The notes under the pieces were generated by a model. It made no database searches. It saw nothing but the letters and a program-made list of their open reading frames with translations, and was not told where the DNA came from. Positions 50,430 to 61,299 of a DNA stretch of 64,000 nt are shown here, piece after piece (position 1 is the first letter of the stretch; every line of letters starts with the position of its first letter). Made by a program: the position numbers and the translations under genes. The DNA is from Hyalella azteca (lineage: Eukaryota; Arthropoda; Malacostraca; Amphipoda; Hyalellidae). The DNA is taken from contig NW_025939085.1 of assembly GCF_000764305.2 (NCBI RefSeq), positions 124,001 to 188,000 of the forward strand. The letters run 5' to 3'.

Positions 50430-50824
50430 GTATGTACGTACTAAAGCACAATATGTTTGCTACACACATACATATTGTACATTAATTATATTAATATAAA
50501 CAGGCTAGCGTGCCAGTGAGTCACCAAATTGCGCGTCTGATGAATGCGAGTAATCGCTCAGGAAGTCGAAACAAATCTAAACCCTGTGATAAGCCCGGCC
50601 TTTACAGCCCTCTACACGACAATTAATGTCTCGAATGGCACGTTCATCTTGCTGAATTCATCAGCAACGATCCTTATTCGTGTTCGTGTAGCGTGTATGG
50701 GCTCAGGATGCACGAAACATTGCGCAAACTGTCGACAAATTGATAGTAGCGCAACGTGCGTGACTCTGATGGACTGAACTACCCTTGTAGTCAAGGTGAT
50801 CGTCGGCGGTGCAGTGACACTATG

Positions 50825-51075
50825 CGTCTTCTTTATATATACATCATTATACATGTTCCTTTTATACAACGTATTAATATATACATCATTATACATGTTC
50901 CTTTTATACATCTTATTAATATATACATCAATATAAATTTTCCTTTTATACATCTTCTTTTTATATCCATCATGATACATCTTCCTTTTATGCATCTTCT
51001 TTATATATACATCATTATATGCATCTTCTACTTATACAACTTCTTTATATATACATCATTATATGCATCTTCCAT
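50825..51075. repeat. 42-bp degenerate tandem repeat, about 6 copies
   Basis: TATATATACATCATTATACA followed by TGTTCCTTTTATACAACGTATTAA-like sequence recurs. Later copies vary TTATTAA to TCTTCTT and TGTTCC to TCTTCC. Confidence 0.85.
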
Positions 51076-51844
51076 TAATTCGCACATCTCCCCTCAACAA
51101 AAGAATTAATTTACTTGTATACGAAGGCGTTGCATTGACAGCGGGCAATAATTTGCACTAATAAAGTGAACTTGCTACTTATATTGAAAAAGACATTACA
51201 GATTTACAGCCCATTGAAAAGGGTTGTTATGTCTTTGAAGGGAATGGCCCCAACATGCAATCGTACAGTAGCTAAACGTCTTAACTTAAAGGGTTTCAAC
51301 TAAATAGTGCCTATGCTCTCTACTAAGCAATATTTACTAAGTAACTATGCTTTCAACTAAGTTTATGAGAGCATTCAAATACGAATTTTTCGATCGGGTA
51401 TTTACAACGTTCAGGCTACGTTTCGCTATTTTAAATTCTGAATGAAATTTCTTTAGCAAAACATGAACTCTCGGGAAGTCAAGCATGCAAATACGAGACA
51501 TGTAAGAAAGGAGGCAAAAATCCTGAACATAAGGGAAATCTTTCAACGAAAAGAAAATAATTATAAAAAACGACAAAAGAGTTGTATATTGAGTATCTAA
51601 TAATATATGATTGCAGAACGTTACCAACATAAACAGATGAATCGTGTGGATAAAATAACAACAGCAGTTCAAAACGATTTTTGCTCCCGTCATAGAGAAT
51701 AATTTTGTGCTAAATTATCGCCAGCTGACAAGCGTGGTTGTAAACGCCGACCAGGGAGCTGTCGCTCTCGCTTCCAACGCCGAAATAAAAAAACTTGCAC
51801 GAAAATCGCAGAACTTCCTAGTAACGCTACTACAGCCTATAGCC

Positions 51845-51905
51845 TGCAGGGGTGAGGGTTAGGGTGTGGGGTGAATGAAGGGGTTAGGGTGTGGGGTGAA
51901 TGGAG
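51845..51905. repeat. Short G-rich tandem duplication
   Basis: GGTTAGGGTGTGGGGTGAAT occurs twice at about 25-base spacing. A C-rich patch follows at 51923-51950. Confidence 0.8.
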
Positions 51906-52310
51906 AACCCCGTCTACCAACTGTTGCCCCCACCCTCACCCTCCCCAAATACTCGCCAGACTATAGCATATTCGACACGATTTATTCCTTTTTACACAAC
52001 CTAATCTAGAAACGCAGGCTATGGATTAAAACCGGATTCAAATTTTAAAAAAGTCAGAGATTAATTTCTTAATTGACATTCCTGGAAAAAATAGACTCTG
52101 TAAGTCGAACTCGAAGTCTAACAATCCAGGCATTCAATTAATGCTCAAAATTAAATCAAAGTTCAAATCAATTGAAAAATTGTGAAATACTTTGTATGCT
52201 CGCGATAAAACACAATAACATTCTTTGATAATTTGAAAACTTTTGAACAATTAAAGGTGAAATATGAAATAACCGCAAGCCAGGTGAAGAATTGGCGTTT
52301 AATATTATGA

Positions 52311-52434
52311 AAATATTATTATGAAGTAATTGTGTTTTAATTACGTTGATTTTCCAATTTCTTTATTATTTTCGGTATTATCATTGTCCAAATAAAAAAA
52401 TATTATGAAGTATCACTGTTAATTACGTTGATAT
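52311..52434 (+). repeat. Direct repeat of about 40 bp
   Basis: AATATTATTATGAAGTA followed by TTAATTACGTTGAT occurs at about 52311-52352 and, slightly changed, at about 52397-52434. Confidence 0.7.
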
Positions 52435-53573
52435 TACTATTAAGATAGTAATATGAAGAAAATTTTAGAAGAATGTTAATTTAAAAGCTAAAGATTGTTT
52501 TAAAGTGTACGTATTCAAGTTGCCGTACCAACTGGTAAACTTTCATGGCATTCACTCGTATTATGAGATTCAAAGAAAAGGCCAGCAAACGCTACTAATC
52601 ATGAAAAATTCGCCCCTAAAATGAACGCAACGAAAAAATTTCGTAGCCTCATTGCGAAAAATTATGCATTAAAATAAGGAAGCTGTTTAAACATACGATG
52701 TTGAGCACAGCATTTCCGGGCGACAGTTTCATGCGGATAGAATTACAAAAGTTATTCTTGCTTTACCAAATGTGACACCACATCTGCAGCGCATACGGAC
52801 AGTCGCTAATGTGAACAAAAACTGCGTAATTCTGTCTTCTGTTTCTGTACGCAATTCTGCTTCTGCTCTTACACTGCAGGCGCCGTACGCAAAGAATATA
52901 ACGCACGTGTATAACGCAAGAATATGTTGTAAGTGTCCAGCATTAATAATATTTAATGAAGTGGTCATTAGTTTACGCAAACATGAGACTCGATATGGTA
53001 TGATTCATAAAAAATCCGCAAAAAAACACGAAATTCAAATTATTAGATAATTTCGAACACTGAAGTTTAATTTGTGGAATAACTTTTCTGGAGTGTCTTA
53101 ATTTCTATACCTCGATACAATGTAAATATTTTGATGCAAGCATGAGATCACCCTTCCGCGAAAAAACTGTAGATGGAAAAGAAAAATATGTTTGATTCGT
53201 GACACTATTGACTTTTCTGAATTCAATACCATCAACGAATAAAACAAAATTTGCGTTTTTGTTGGGATTCAAAGCCTGATCCTTAATAGAGGTTTAAAAT
53301 CGACGATCATCAATTCTATTTATTTCAAGGCTTACCGCGCGGTGCAGTTGTCGTCGTATAAATCTTTCAATTTTCTAGACATCGAACAGCAAGATGCATA
53401 TTGCGGCATTCCAGTCGACGCCATTTCAAAGGATCAGTTTCATAACAGAATTTGAAAACATTAAATATTTTGTGATGTCAAAGCATCGGTTTCAGACACA
53501 GGAAGTTCCCGAACGATTCCTCAAATGCCACAACACTTCCCAAGAGTCACCGATTTCTTTAAAGCGATCGCGT

Positions 53574-53586
53574 GGGGGGGGGGGGG
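53574..53586. repeat. Poly-G tract (13 G)
   Basis: Thirteen G residues lie inside CGCGT...AGGC. The length is likely to vary between reads. Confidence 0.95.
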
Positions 53587-54099
53587 AGGCAGACGCTGCG
53601 AGATCTTGTCTGCATTTCCCGAAGTCACACAGCAACATGACGTCATCATACACCAAGAAAAATAAGTAAGACTGTCTAAATATTGATGTACTTTTGACCT
53701 TGTGTTGGTTTTCGTGACCCACTTTAACTCGGTAAAAGGGCGTATCAGTGTAGTAGTGACCTGTTAAATCACATGATAATATTTACGTAGTGAAACACTT
53801 TTTACCTCAAAAAATAAACAAGGACGCGTTTTTGCCAGAAATGTTGTATTATGATCATAATTATAAAGATGCCAAAAAAATTAAGGTGAAATATCCTGTA
53901 CTGTAAATATTGAAACATTACATTGCAACGGCCATCAATAAAATTCAACAATATGCAATTAATGACAGTCAATAAATGATGCAACAACTTTTTGCATTGG
54001 GAACCAATTTCGTAACGGAAGGACCTTGCAACGGCAGACAATCTACCAACATATAATGCAACAACAACTTCACATATCATAATATGTGAAAGTTAATCA

Positions 54100-54310
54100 A
54101 TGATTGCGACACGGTCTTCCTCAAAACAACATGAACAAAGCGCTGCCCATGCAAGGGCAACCCGCAAGTTGTAAGGTGGAATTCCTCGCCCGTCGCCGAC
54201 TTCCCGGCGGCCGCGCTTCTCAGAAACGAGCGAGAGACGCCCGAGTGATGCTGCGTCTGGGAGAGGCTGAGGTGATAGCGGCCTGCAACGGTCTGGGGCA
54301 GGCAGACGCT
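54100..54310 (+). other. GC-rich, possibly coding island
   Basis: This block is sharply more GC-rich than its surroundings. One plus frame (with ATG at 54131) stays open across it and uses many G/C-ending codons, containing VEFLARRRLPGGRASQKRAR. A minus frame is open too, which is common in GC-rich DNA. No domain is recognised. It directly abuts the 54299-54591 repeat. It could be an exon, a promoter-type CpG patch or part of a mobile element. Confidence 0.2.
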
Positions 54311-54591
54311 GACAGTTATTATATGAGAATATATCTGTATATTATATGAGAATATAATATAACTGTCAGCCAGTCGCTGGCAGTTTTTATATGAGAATAT
54401 ATGAGTATATAATATGAGAAGAGAATATAGCTGTCAGCCTGCAGACGCTGGCAGTTATTGTATGAGAATATATACGTATATTATATGAGAAAAGAATAAA
54501 ACTATCGGGTAGACGCTGGCAGTTATTATATGAGAATACATCCGTATATTATATGAGAAGAAAATAAAACTGTCAGGCAGACGCTGACAGA
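54299..54591. repeat. 70-75-bp tandem repeat with internal hairpins, 4 units
   Basis: The box CAGACGCTGRCAGTTAT occurs near 54303, 54372, 54443, 54513 and 54578. Between boxes lie TATATGAGAATATAT and a closing ACTGTCAG. In unit 1, CTGACAGTTAT (54309-54319) is exactly complementary to ATAACTGTCAG (54359-54369). Later units keep a weaker version. Confidence 0.85.
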
Positions 54592-55950
54592 AGGGGATAA
54601 GCTTTGACTGAAAATAGCATAACTCTTTACAGCTTAATTCGTGTTTTATTGCACAACTCACATCCTGCGACCATGCACGCATGTTGCAATAATCAAAATT
54701 ACCAAGGAGAACATGAAACTGCTTTCGCATGCAATTGCATACATGCATGCAACGACATGTCCTGCTAGCGATCAAGACCAAGAAACCAACTCTATATTAA
54801 AAGCTCGAGTTTCACGCTTGAACGGGAAATCGTCGGGTTTCTCTTAAAAAGGTCCAGTTAATTAAGAGAAATGAGGTTCAACGCGACAAAAAGTAGTTTG
54901 AAGGCAATCTTGAGTTGTAACATAATCTCAATCTTTAATTATTGTTGCACTTGGCATCTGTTACCAAAGTGGTCACTGTAGATGCATTTAAAAATATATC
55001 ATCACACGAAATTTGCTTGCATGAGAACTTAAATGACCTTGCACATGCAAATTAAGGATAGTCAAAAATAACTTCTTCATACTCATGGCGTAGGGATAGA
55101 CGTTAACCAAATGAGTTGATAAAGACAAAATTTTTTCAACAGGAATGACTTGGTACATATGAGGTCGTGTGAACCTTGGATAATGAATATACAGCAGGCA
55201 AAACTCGGCTGACGAATGAGCTGAACGCATACGACAAAACTATAAATCGAAGTAGACGTTCGTATCCGGCCCTTCGTAATTGCCATATCCAGTGCGTGAA
55301 GCTCAACTCTCTATATGCCGCACACGAACTTTGGGCGAAAACTCATTCGTTCCCACGATTTTGCATTAAATTATAATAGGAAGGCTTCTGAAGGTCTCTA
55401 GAGGGAATGCAAAATTTCGTTTTACTTTGCACTTTTATTACTTATTACAGCACTCTGACATTTTGTCGCCTAGTTTGTGAAGCTATATAAAGTAATCAGC
55501 CTAAATTATTTTTGATATGTGGTCTTTAAAATGGATCATGGTTAACCTGCACGTTAACCACCGTCGACGTAAACATATACATAACCTGCACCAGTCAACT
55601 TATTTACAATTGCGTGATATATGTAGAGTAAGTTAAAAACACGATATGTCTAGCAAATACTGATTTTCAAATGATTTTATTTAGTAAATTGAAATTTAGT
55701 TTTTTGATTAGCTTTACGTAAACTGAGTTGATATAAAAATCTTTATTAAACATCCATGAAAATTTTTTACATTAGAGCATGCGAATGTAATTTCTAAACA
55801 CATTCACATTGACCTACATAAAGTCATCCAAAAAATGCAGTAAACACACGCTCGGATTTTGCACACCACGAAGCATCGCATCGAAAAATCGAAAATAAAC
55901 TTTTGCACATTCTAAATAATGACATAGTAGTAGGATCACGCTCATCTACG
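54592..55950. other. No supported feature
   Basis: Short frames on both strands (54641-54847, 54988-55230 and 55083-55376) overlap each other and show no domains. Confidence 0.4.
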
Positions 55951-55955
55951 TTTAC

Positions 55956-56717
55956 CACCTGTCGCACGTGCCTTTTTATTCCAGTGCTGCTATTGGTCAC
56001 CTGAGCCATGGTCACAAGTCAGTCTGACCAATACGAGCCTTGCGTACGCCTAGCACCTGCCTAGTCAACCAAGCTGGCAACCCACATTTTGCAACAAGTG
56101 TGACTCGATCATGTATGGTAGTCACACTTTACTTGGCAACACGCGTATAATACTTTCTCTTTATATTATATTTCAAATGAATAAATTCACTTTCATTGCC
56201 ACACTGCGAAAGAGCAGAGATATAGCAAAGCTATGTATAGCAAATATCGATGTAGCAAAATTATTAACCTGTCTTAAAATCAGCAATTGAACTTGGTGCC
56301 ACTTTCTACGTGATTTCTTATGCGAAAACATTCATCTTTTAAAATCAATGCAGCATTTGTAGCACTGATATGGAACCATTAATAGCGTTAATAATTCTGC
56401 CGCTGTAAGTATTTGCCTATGTTGATAATCATGTAATTTAAATTTTTCATACAATGTATGTATTTCAATGTATTGTTATGCATATCGAAGGATTTATTGT
56501 TCATTTACCTAGAAGCTCTGACAAATTTCGAGAAATATGCACCATGACTCTTATATTCTGATGGGTTCTGATTTTTGCAAATAATTTTCGTGCAAAGTCG
56601 AAGAAGTCATCAGCCTAGGCAGGTGCAATGTTTACACGCGCAGGTGATGCCCAACTCGTCGCAGGTGCCCTCGCCAGCCTACCTGGCCTATGAGGAGCCA
56701 CAGATTTTATTCACCTG
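55956..56717. promoter_or_regulatory. Cluster of CAGGTG E-boxes with CCAAT motifs
   Basis: CACCTG/CAGGTG occurs at 55956, 55998, 56054, 56620, 56641, 56662 and 56712, and CACGTG at 55965. ATTGGTCA (55992-55999) and TGACCAAT (56025-56032) are inverted CCAAT-type motifs. The hexamer marks sites of Snail/Zeb and class I bHLH factors in known systems. The part at 56620-56730 is also GC-rich and open, and ends at a donor-like ACAG/GTCAAT, so an exon is an alternative reading. Confidence 0.25.
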
Positions 56718-57106
56718 CTCATTCTACAGGTCAATAACACGAGACAAAGTTCCGTCATGGTCAGGGTTTACAATTTTGATTTGTGCAATTCATTCCTTTT
56801 AATTTGCGAACGCGTAAAAGAATTAACATTTCGGGGAATATTTATTGAATACATTTAATTAATCTCCAGCAGTATTGCTACGGTATTAATCTCAATTATG
56901 AAGACGGTAAAGAACTCAGGATTACTTGCATGAATTAACGAAACACTGATATTATTGAAACATAATACGAAAGTTCTTCTTGCCCCGATTTTCAAAGACT
57001 GTAGAAATGCATGCTTACTTTAATTCAGACCTGTTTCGAAGTTACGGAAACATAGTTTTGTGTTGTGTCTTTCTGACCCAAACAACATTGTCTTGTTCGT
57101 TGTCTA

Positions 57107-57373
57107 GATGGCTGTTCTTTCCTGTTGCGAGCGCACCATTCTATTAGACTGATTCTTCCCTGTTGCGAGCGCACCATTTCCTATTCAACTGATCATGTTG
57201 ACTGTTCTTTCCTGTTACGAGCGCAACATCATGTCGACTGTTCTTTCCTGTTGCGAGCGCAACTTCATGTCGACTGTTCTTTCCTGTTGCGAGCGTAACA
57301 TCATGTCGACTGTTCTTTCCTGTTGCGAGCGCAACATCATGTCGACTGTTCTTTCCTGATGCGAGCGCAACAT
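57107..57373. repeat. 36-bp minisatellite, 7 copies, with internal stem
   Basis: TGTTCTTTCCTGTTGCGAGC followed by GCAACATCATGTCGAC forms the 36-base unit in the last five copies. The first two are longer and diverged. Most copies contain GTTGCG-AG-CGCAAC, a six-base stem with a two-base loop. Confidence 0.93.
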
Positions 57374-58771
57374 TTCAACACGATCATATTGCAGTGAGCG
57401 TCAATACGAGAGAGCGTCCCCAGCAAGGCTTCATATTCTCAGCAGGAAGTGGAACCCTGTAAGATCTGCACTTGTGCAGTGTCTCCGTTTCTCACTGCAC
57501 AAATGTAATAGCAGGACAATATTTATTTTGAAAAATATTAAATGCTTTACTGACCACTTTCATATGCATTTGACTGCCGTAACATAATTTCATCCATTCA
57601 TTAGCATACTTGTATTTACTAACCAAATAAATCCTAAATGACTTTGCGTAAAATCGCAAATCTAGTTTTTATTTCAGAAAATTCTCTTTTTTCTGAAGAA
57701 ACGCAATATATTCGCATCGATCACGAGCTGGGGAGCAAATTATGTTGATTGCACATCTTTTGTGGGGTTCAACAGCGAATCTGGACGAAGATTCGGTAGA
57801 ACGAAGATTCAACAACGAATCATCGGTAGAAGGCGCGTTCATTTGTGTTACTGCATCATCATCTTCACCTGCCGCTGCTGTCATATTTATGTATGAGCCG
57901 CTGTCATAGTTAAGGAAGAACCTTGGAAACACTTTACCTCGACATGAAATGAACGGTTAATAGAATTGGTGAATTTTTCACCCAGTCACTAACTCGTTCT
58001 TACGTGTAAAAATAGTTTCTGGACGTCAAATTATTTTTAAATGTTTGCTAATCTCGACAATTTTCAACCAAAATAATTTGACTCGTTGAAAACTGTCCTT
58101 AAATTCATTCATTTCATCTTCCAAAAAATGACGACAGTTAGCCAAATCTATCAAGTCAATGACGTCTGAAAATAATTCCTACAGGATTAGTAAACCCCCA
58201 ATAAGCCAGACAGAAGTCAGCCGAAATCCCAGACAAAATATAGTCCCATAAATTGACGCGTGAGCACATCAGGGTCTTCTAATTTGAATATAAAATCACA
58301 CTTGCAGAACAAGCCCCCTCCATCTTACAAGCACTACAAGAGCAGCGCAGAAAAAACAGCCTCTTGGTTCCCCAAAATGGATCCACACCCACACTGGTAC
58401 ACGTAGAAGTTAGGTAAAGTTGGGTCGTAACTCAAGTTTTCGGCCCTGACCTATTACCCATAACGTGTGGAGTCGCATTATGAAAATCACATGTTTACGG
58501 AACTCGAAGGTTGCACTCGTCTTGTCTTGAGTTCGCGTCACAAGCGCGTACTTCGCCAGGATATTTCACCTACAATGAAGGCGTTGACACTGAACAATGA
58601 AGGCAGAGATAAGTGGAGGTTAAATAATATACGTTTAAAAATTACTTTTCAAAGACAACACTTCTAAAGAATCCAGTGTCTCCAATGTAAAAGATGTACA
58701 ATGAATTTCTCATTTTATTTTCGAAAATTAAAAAATTATTTTTTCAAAATTTTTTAATATATACTTTTTTT
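57374..58771. other. No supported gene
   Basis: The minus frame at 57669-57932 (87 codons) has a mixed, acidic composition (AAAGEDDDAVTQM) that looks less AT-driven than most, but has no known domain or convincing splice signals. Confidence 0.35.
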
Positions 58772-59105
58772 TTCAAAGTTATTTATCCTGTCAATTGATT
58801 CATGCATTGCCTCCGACTTCACACAAGTATGCAAAATTTCAGATCAATTGGACAGGTGGAAGTGTGTCAAATATCATTTATAAGATTTGTAGCTGACAAA
58901 ATTATTTTGTCACTTTTTTAATATTAAAAAAAATTTAATTTCCAAAATGATTTATTCTGTCAATTGATTCATGCATTGTCTCCAACTTTACGCAAGTGTG
59001 CAAAATTTCAGATCGATTGAACAGGTAGAAGTGTGTTAAATATCGATTATAAGATTTTGTGGCAGACAAACAAACAAACAAACAACAAGAAGTGAAGTTA
59101 AAGAG
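58772..59105 (+). mobile_element. Duplicated retroelement-like 3' end with (ACAA)n tail
   Basis: Two direct copies, about 58772-58903 and 58945-59072, share CTGTCAATTGATTCATGCAT, GCAAAATTTCAGATC, ATTGRACAGGTRGAAGTGTG and AAATATCRWTTATAAGATTT. The second ends in ACAAACAAACAAACAAC. A conserved block followed by a short A-rich simple-repeat tail is typical of the 3' ends of non-LTR retrotransposons or their SINE partners. No reverse transcriptase is visible, so the family is not assigned. Confidence 0.5.
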
Positions 59106-59161
59106 AAGTGTTGTAAAAAAAGATGAACTCGAAATATAACAAATGACCTGTGAAAGGATTT

Positions 59162-59434
59162 AAAATAAAATACTTGAAAAGCTTTTTAAAAAACACTTTT
59201 TTCTTGTGGACTAAAAAGTAGAAAATAAATTATGGCTCGCCCCAAAATACAGTACGTGGGTCGGGCTGTACGTTCTCCATCAAATTTCCAAAATTCGTGT
59301 GTTGTGTGCTTTTCGCTTTAATCATAAATCTGCCCGACACACGTTTTTTGGGGCGAGCCACAATTTATTTTCTACTCTTTAGTCCACAAGAAAAACGTGT
59401 TTTTTAAAAAGTTATTTTTTAAGTATTTTATTTT
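59162..59434. mobile_element. Short fold-back (MITE-like) element
   Basis: About 59162-59270 is the imperfect reverse complement of about 59328-59434. Shared blocks are AAATAAAATACTT, TTTTTAAAAAACAC, TTTCTTGTGGACTAAA, AGTAGAAAATAAATT and GGCTCGCCCCAAAA. The middle of about 60 bases is unpaired. No coding capacity is present. Confidence 0.85.
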
Positions 59435-59473
59435 CTCCTTTTTAGTCCGTTTTATTTTCTCCTTTTTAGTCCG
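59426..59473 (+). repeat. Exact 24-bp tandem duplication at the element edge
   Basis: TTTTATTTTCTCCTTTTTAG followed by TCCG occupies 59426-59449 and again 59450-59473 without mismatch. It overlaps the right end of the fold-back element. Confidence 0.95.
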
Positions 59474-59654
59474 TTCCTACACACGGAAAACGTTGTTGCG
59501 AGCCAATTTACTTGACTTGACGTACGTATCAATGATACGCAGCGTCAGCGCCTGCTCGTCTATAACGTCAGCGCCCGCAAGGCCCCGCATGTCATACTAT
59601 ATATATACTATATATTTATACTTTACTCAATTAAGCTAATTTAGGTCTCTAATT

Positions 59655-59800
59655 GCTAGTTTTTATGATTGTATCTGAAATTGTTCGGCGAAAATAGCCT
59701 GCATGCCGAATTTCAGATCTCTAGAGTCTAGAGCAATCACAAGTGGGCTAATTTTCGTTGTCAATGCTAACAACAAACAAATCCACAAACAAAGAAACGC
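59655..59800 (+). mobile_element. Retroelement-like 3' tail fragment
   Basis: GCATGCCGAATTTCAGATCT, a TCTAGAGTCTAGAGCAATCA block, then ACAACAAACAAATCC and ACAAACAAAGAAACGC. The AATTTCAGATC word and the ACAAAC-rich tail resemble 58772-59105 without being a close copy. Confidence 0.35.
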
Positions 59801-60512
59801 GAAGCTAAGTTAAGAAAAACGTGTTAATTAAGTTCTAGAATGTATTAAGTATTCCATTTAGTCCTGTTTAAATGAACTGTTTATAGTTGATAGGCATGTT
59901 TCAAGGAAGGTACCTCACACCAGTAAAAAACGAAACCAAGTATAAAGCAACCAGCTTCATTACAACTTGTGTGAGTAATAAATTGATTTGATTTGCTTAG
60001 CTGTTAGTTGATGAGTTGTTGCAACAACACTTTGATAGCCCATATTTTGGAATTTGATAAGCTTCAGCATTGTGATGTATACCTGTAAGGACCAACCCCT
60101 TCGTCTTATTCAAACACTTCTTTTTCAAATCTATCTTTTGAATAATTAATTTCACGGCTGGCAGGAGCCTTACTCCCGAGGTTATTCGAGGTTAATTGGG
60201 CGTATCTTGGAAAACTTCCGACTCATACATAACCATCTTGAGTGACCTCTTTACAAAACAAGAAAATGCATATGTTTTCCGAATCAACTGAACGGGTATG
60301 TATACAATTTGAGTCAAATCGGAATTTAATCATATTGGAAAACAGAAATTCGGATTGCAAACTTGCGACAGTTGTTTACATCAGAAAAATCATGAAATTT
60401 CGTAGTGCGACCATTTTGAATTGTCCACAGACTGACCACTATCTCAGCGTTTGACAATTTTGCAAGGATAAAATTGAATTTATTCACATTACAAACACGG
60501 CCAGCTTACAGA

Positions 60513-60564
60513 ATTGCACCATACAAGCCGTCTGCTGCAGCGCGGTCTTAGTGTATGGCGCAAT
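60513..60564. repeat. Imperfect hairpin with 12-bp outer stem
   Basis: ATTGCACCATAC (60513-60524) pairs with GTATGGCGCAAT (60553-60564) with a single A-C mismatch. Inside, AAGCCG and CGGTCTT can extend the stem, leaving a TCTGCTGCAGCG-type loop. Confidence 0.6.
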
Positions 60565-60908
60565 GGAGGGGTAAACTTGTTAGTTTATTGAGTGGTCCAA
60601 TCTACAAACTTAGTGCTGTCAGGCTTCAATTCTTCGCTAATTGAGCAAAATTATGCTATGAGTTAATCTTAATGTTAGAGCAACATTTCTATGCAGTAAA
60701 CCGGGAGAAAGTCTCGCTCTCGAATGTGAACGTCAAGAGAAATCTATCGATTATTGCGCAAGGTTGCTGCATTTCACGGCGGAGCTTCAACCGTATCCGT
60801 GGTGCAATTGTTCCTTGAAATAATTGGCCCTTTTTTCATCCTTGGTTCTCGAAGGGCTGCGGGTGGCTGTGTAAGCCACTACCTCCCTACTTCTAGGTCA
60901 GGTAGTAT

Positions 60909-61283
60909 CTTGGCGGGAAAATATGCCCTCGCCATTGGTTGTTGGCACTCGTGACGTCAGAGTGCCTCACCGACATCGGCTGCTCGCAGTGGCCGGAATT
61001 ATGAAGACGTCATCAAGACCTCGAAGAAATGCATTGTGACTCAACGAGACGCTGGTTTCTCCTTACCCATTTGTTCTGAAACTCGTTGCGTCACGGGAAG
61101 TTTTGGCGGGAAGACATGCCAATGGTAGCTTATGTTACTATGGAGTGGCAGTGGTCGATTGCTTCTAAGAAATGCTAGAGCAGCTCCCTGATTGGCCAAG
61201 ACATTTTGCGCGGGAAAATTTCTTCGTTCAGGAAGAGGCAAGCGTTTCAACAACAGCGCTTCTACGTACTTCCTTCTATAAAA
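60909..61283 (+). promoter_or_regulatory. Promoter-like block: E2F-like, CCAAT, CRE and TATA motifs
   Basis: E2F-like words are CTTGGCGGGAAAA (60909-60921), TTTTGGCGGGAAG (61101-61113) and TTTTGCGCGGGAAAATT (61204-61220). CCAAT motifs lie at 60934 (reverse), 61119 and 61191 (reverse). TGACGTCA, the full CRE palindrome, is at 60952-60959, and a GACGTCAT half-type site is at 61006. TATAAAAT follows at 61277-61284. This is a plausible plus-strand promoter of a growth- or S-phase-controlled transcript. No recognisable CDS follows within 1 kb, only a 38-codon frame starting near 61454. Confidence 0.35.
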
Positions 61284-61299
61284 TACGCAGTAAATTGCA

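Noticed and set aside
51850..51905. Telomere-like TTAGGG words
   Set aside because: Only two copies occur inside a 25-bp duplication; there is no (TTAGG)n or (TTAGGG)n run. The CCTAA words at 34905-34915 are equally few.
57669..57932. 87-codon minus frame with acidic composition
   Set aside because: No known domain, no convincing splice acceptor or codon bias; kept only as a comment in the intergenic entry.
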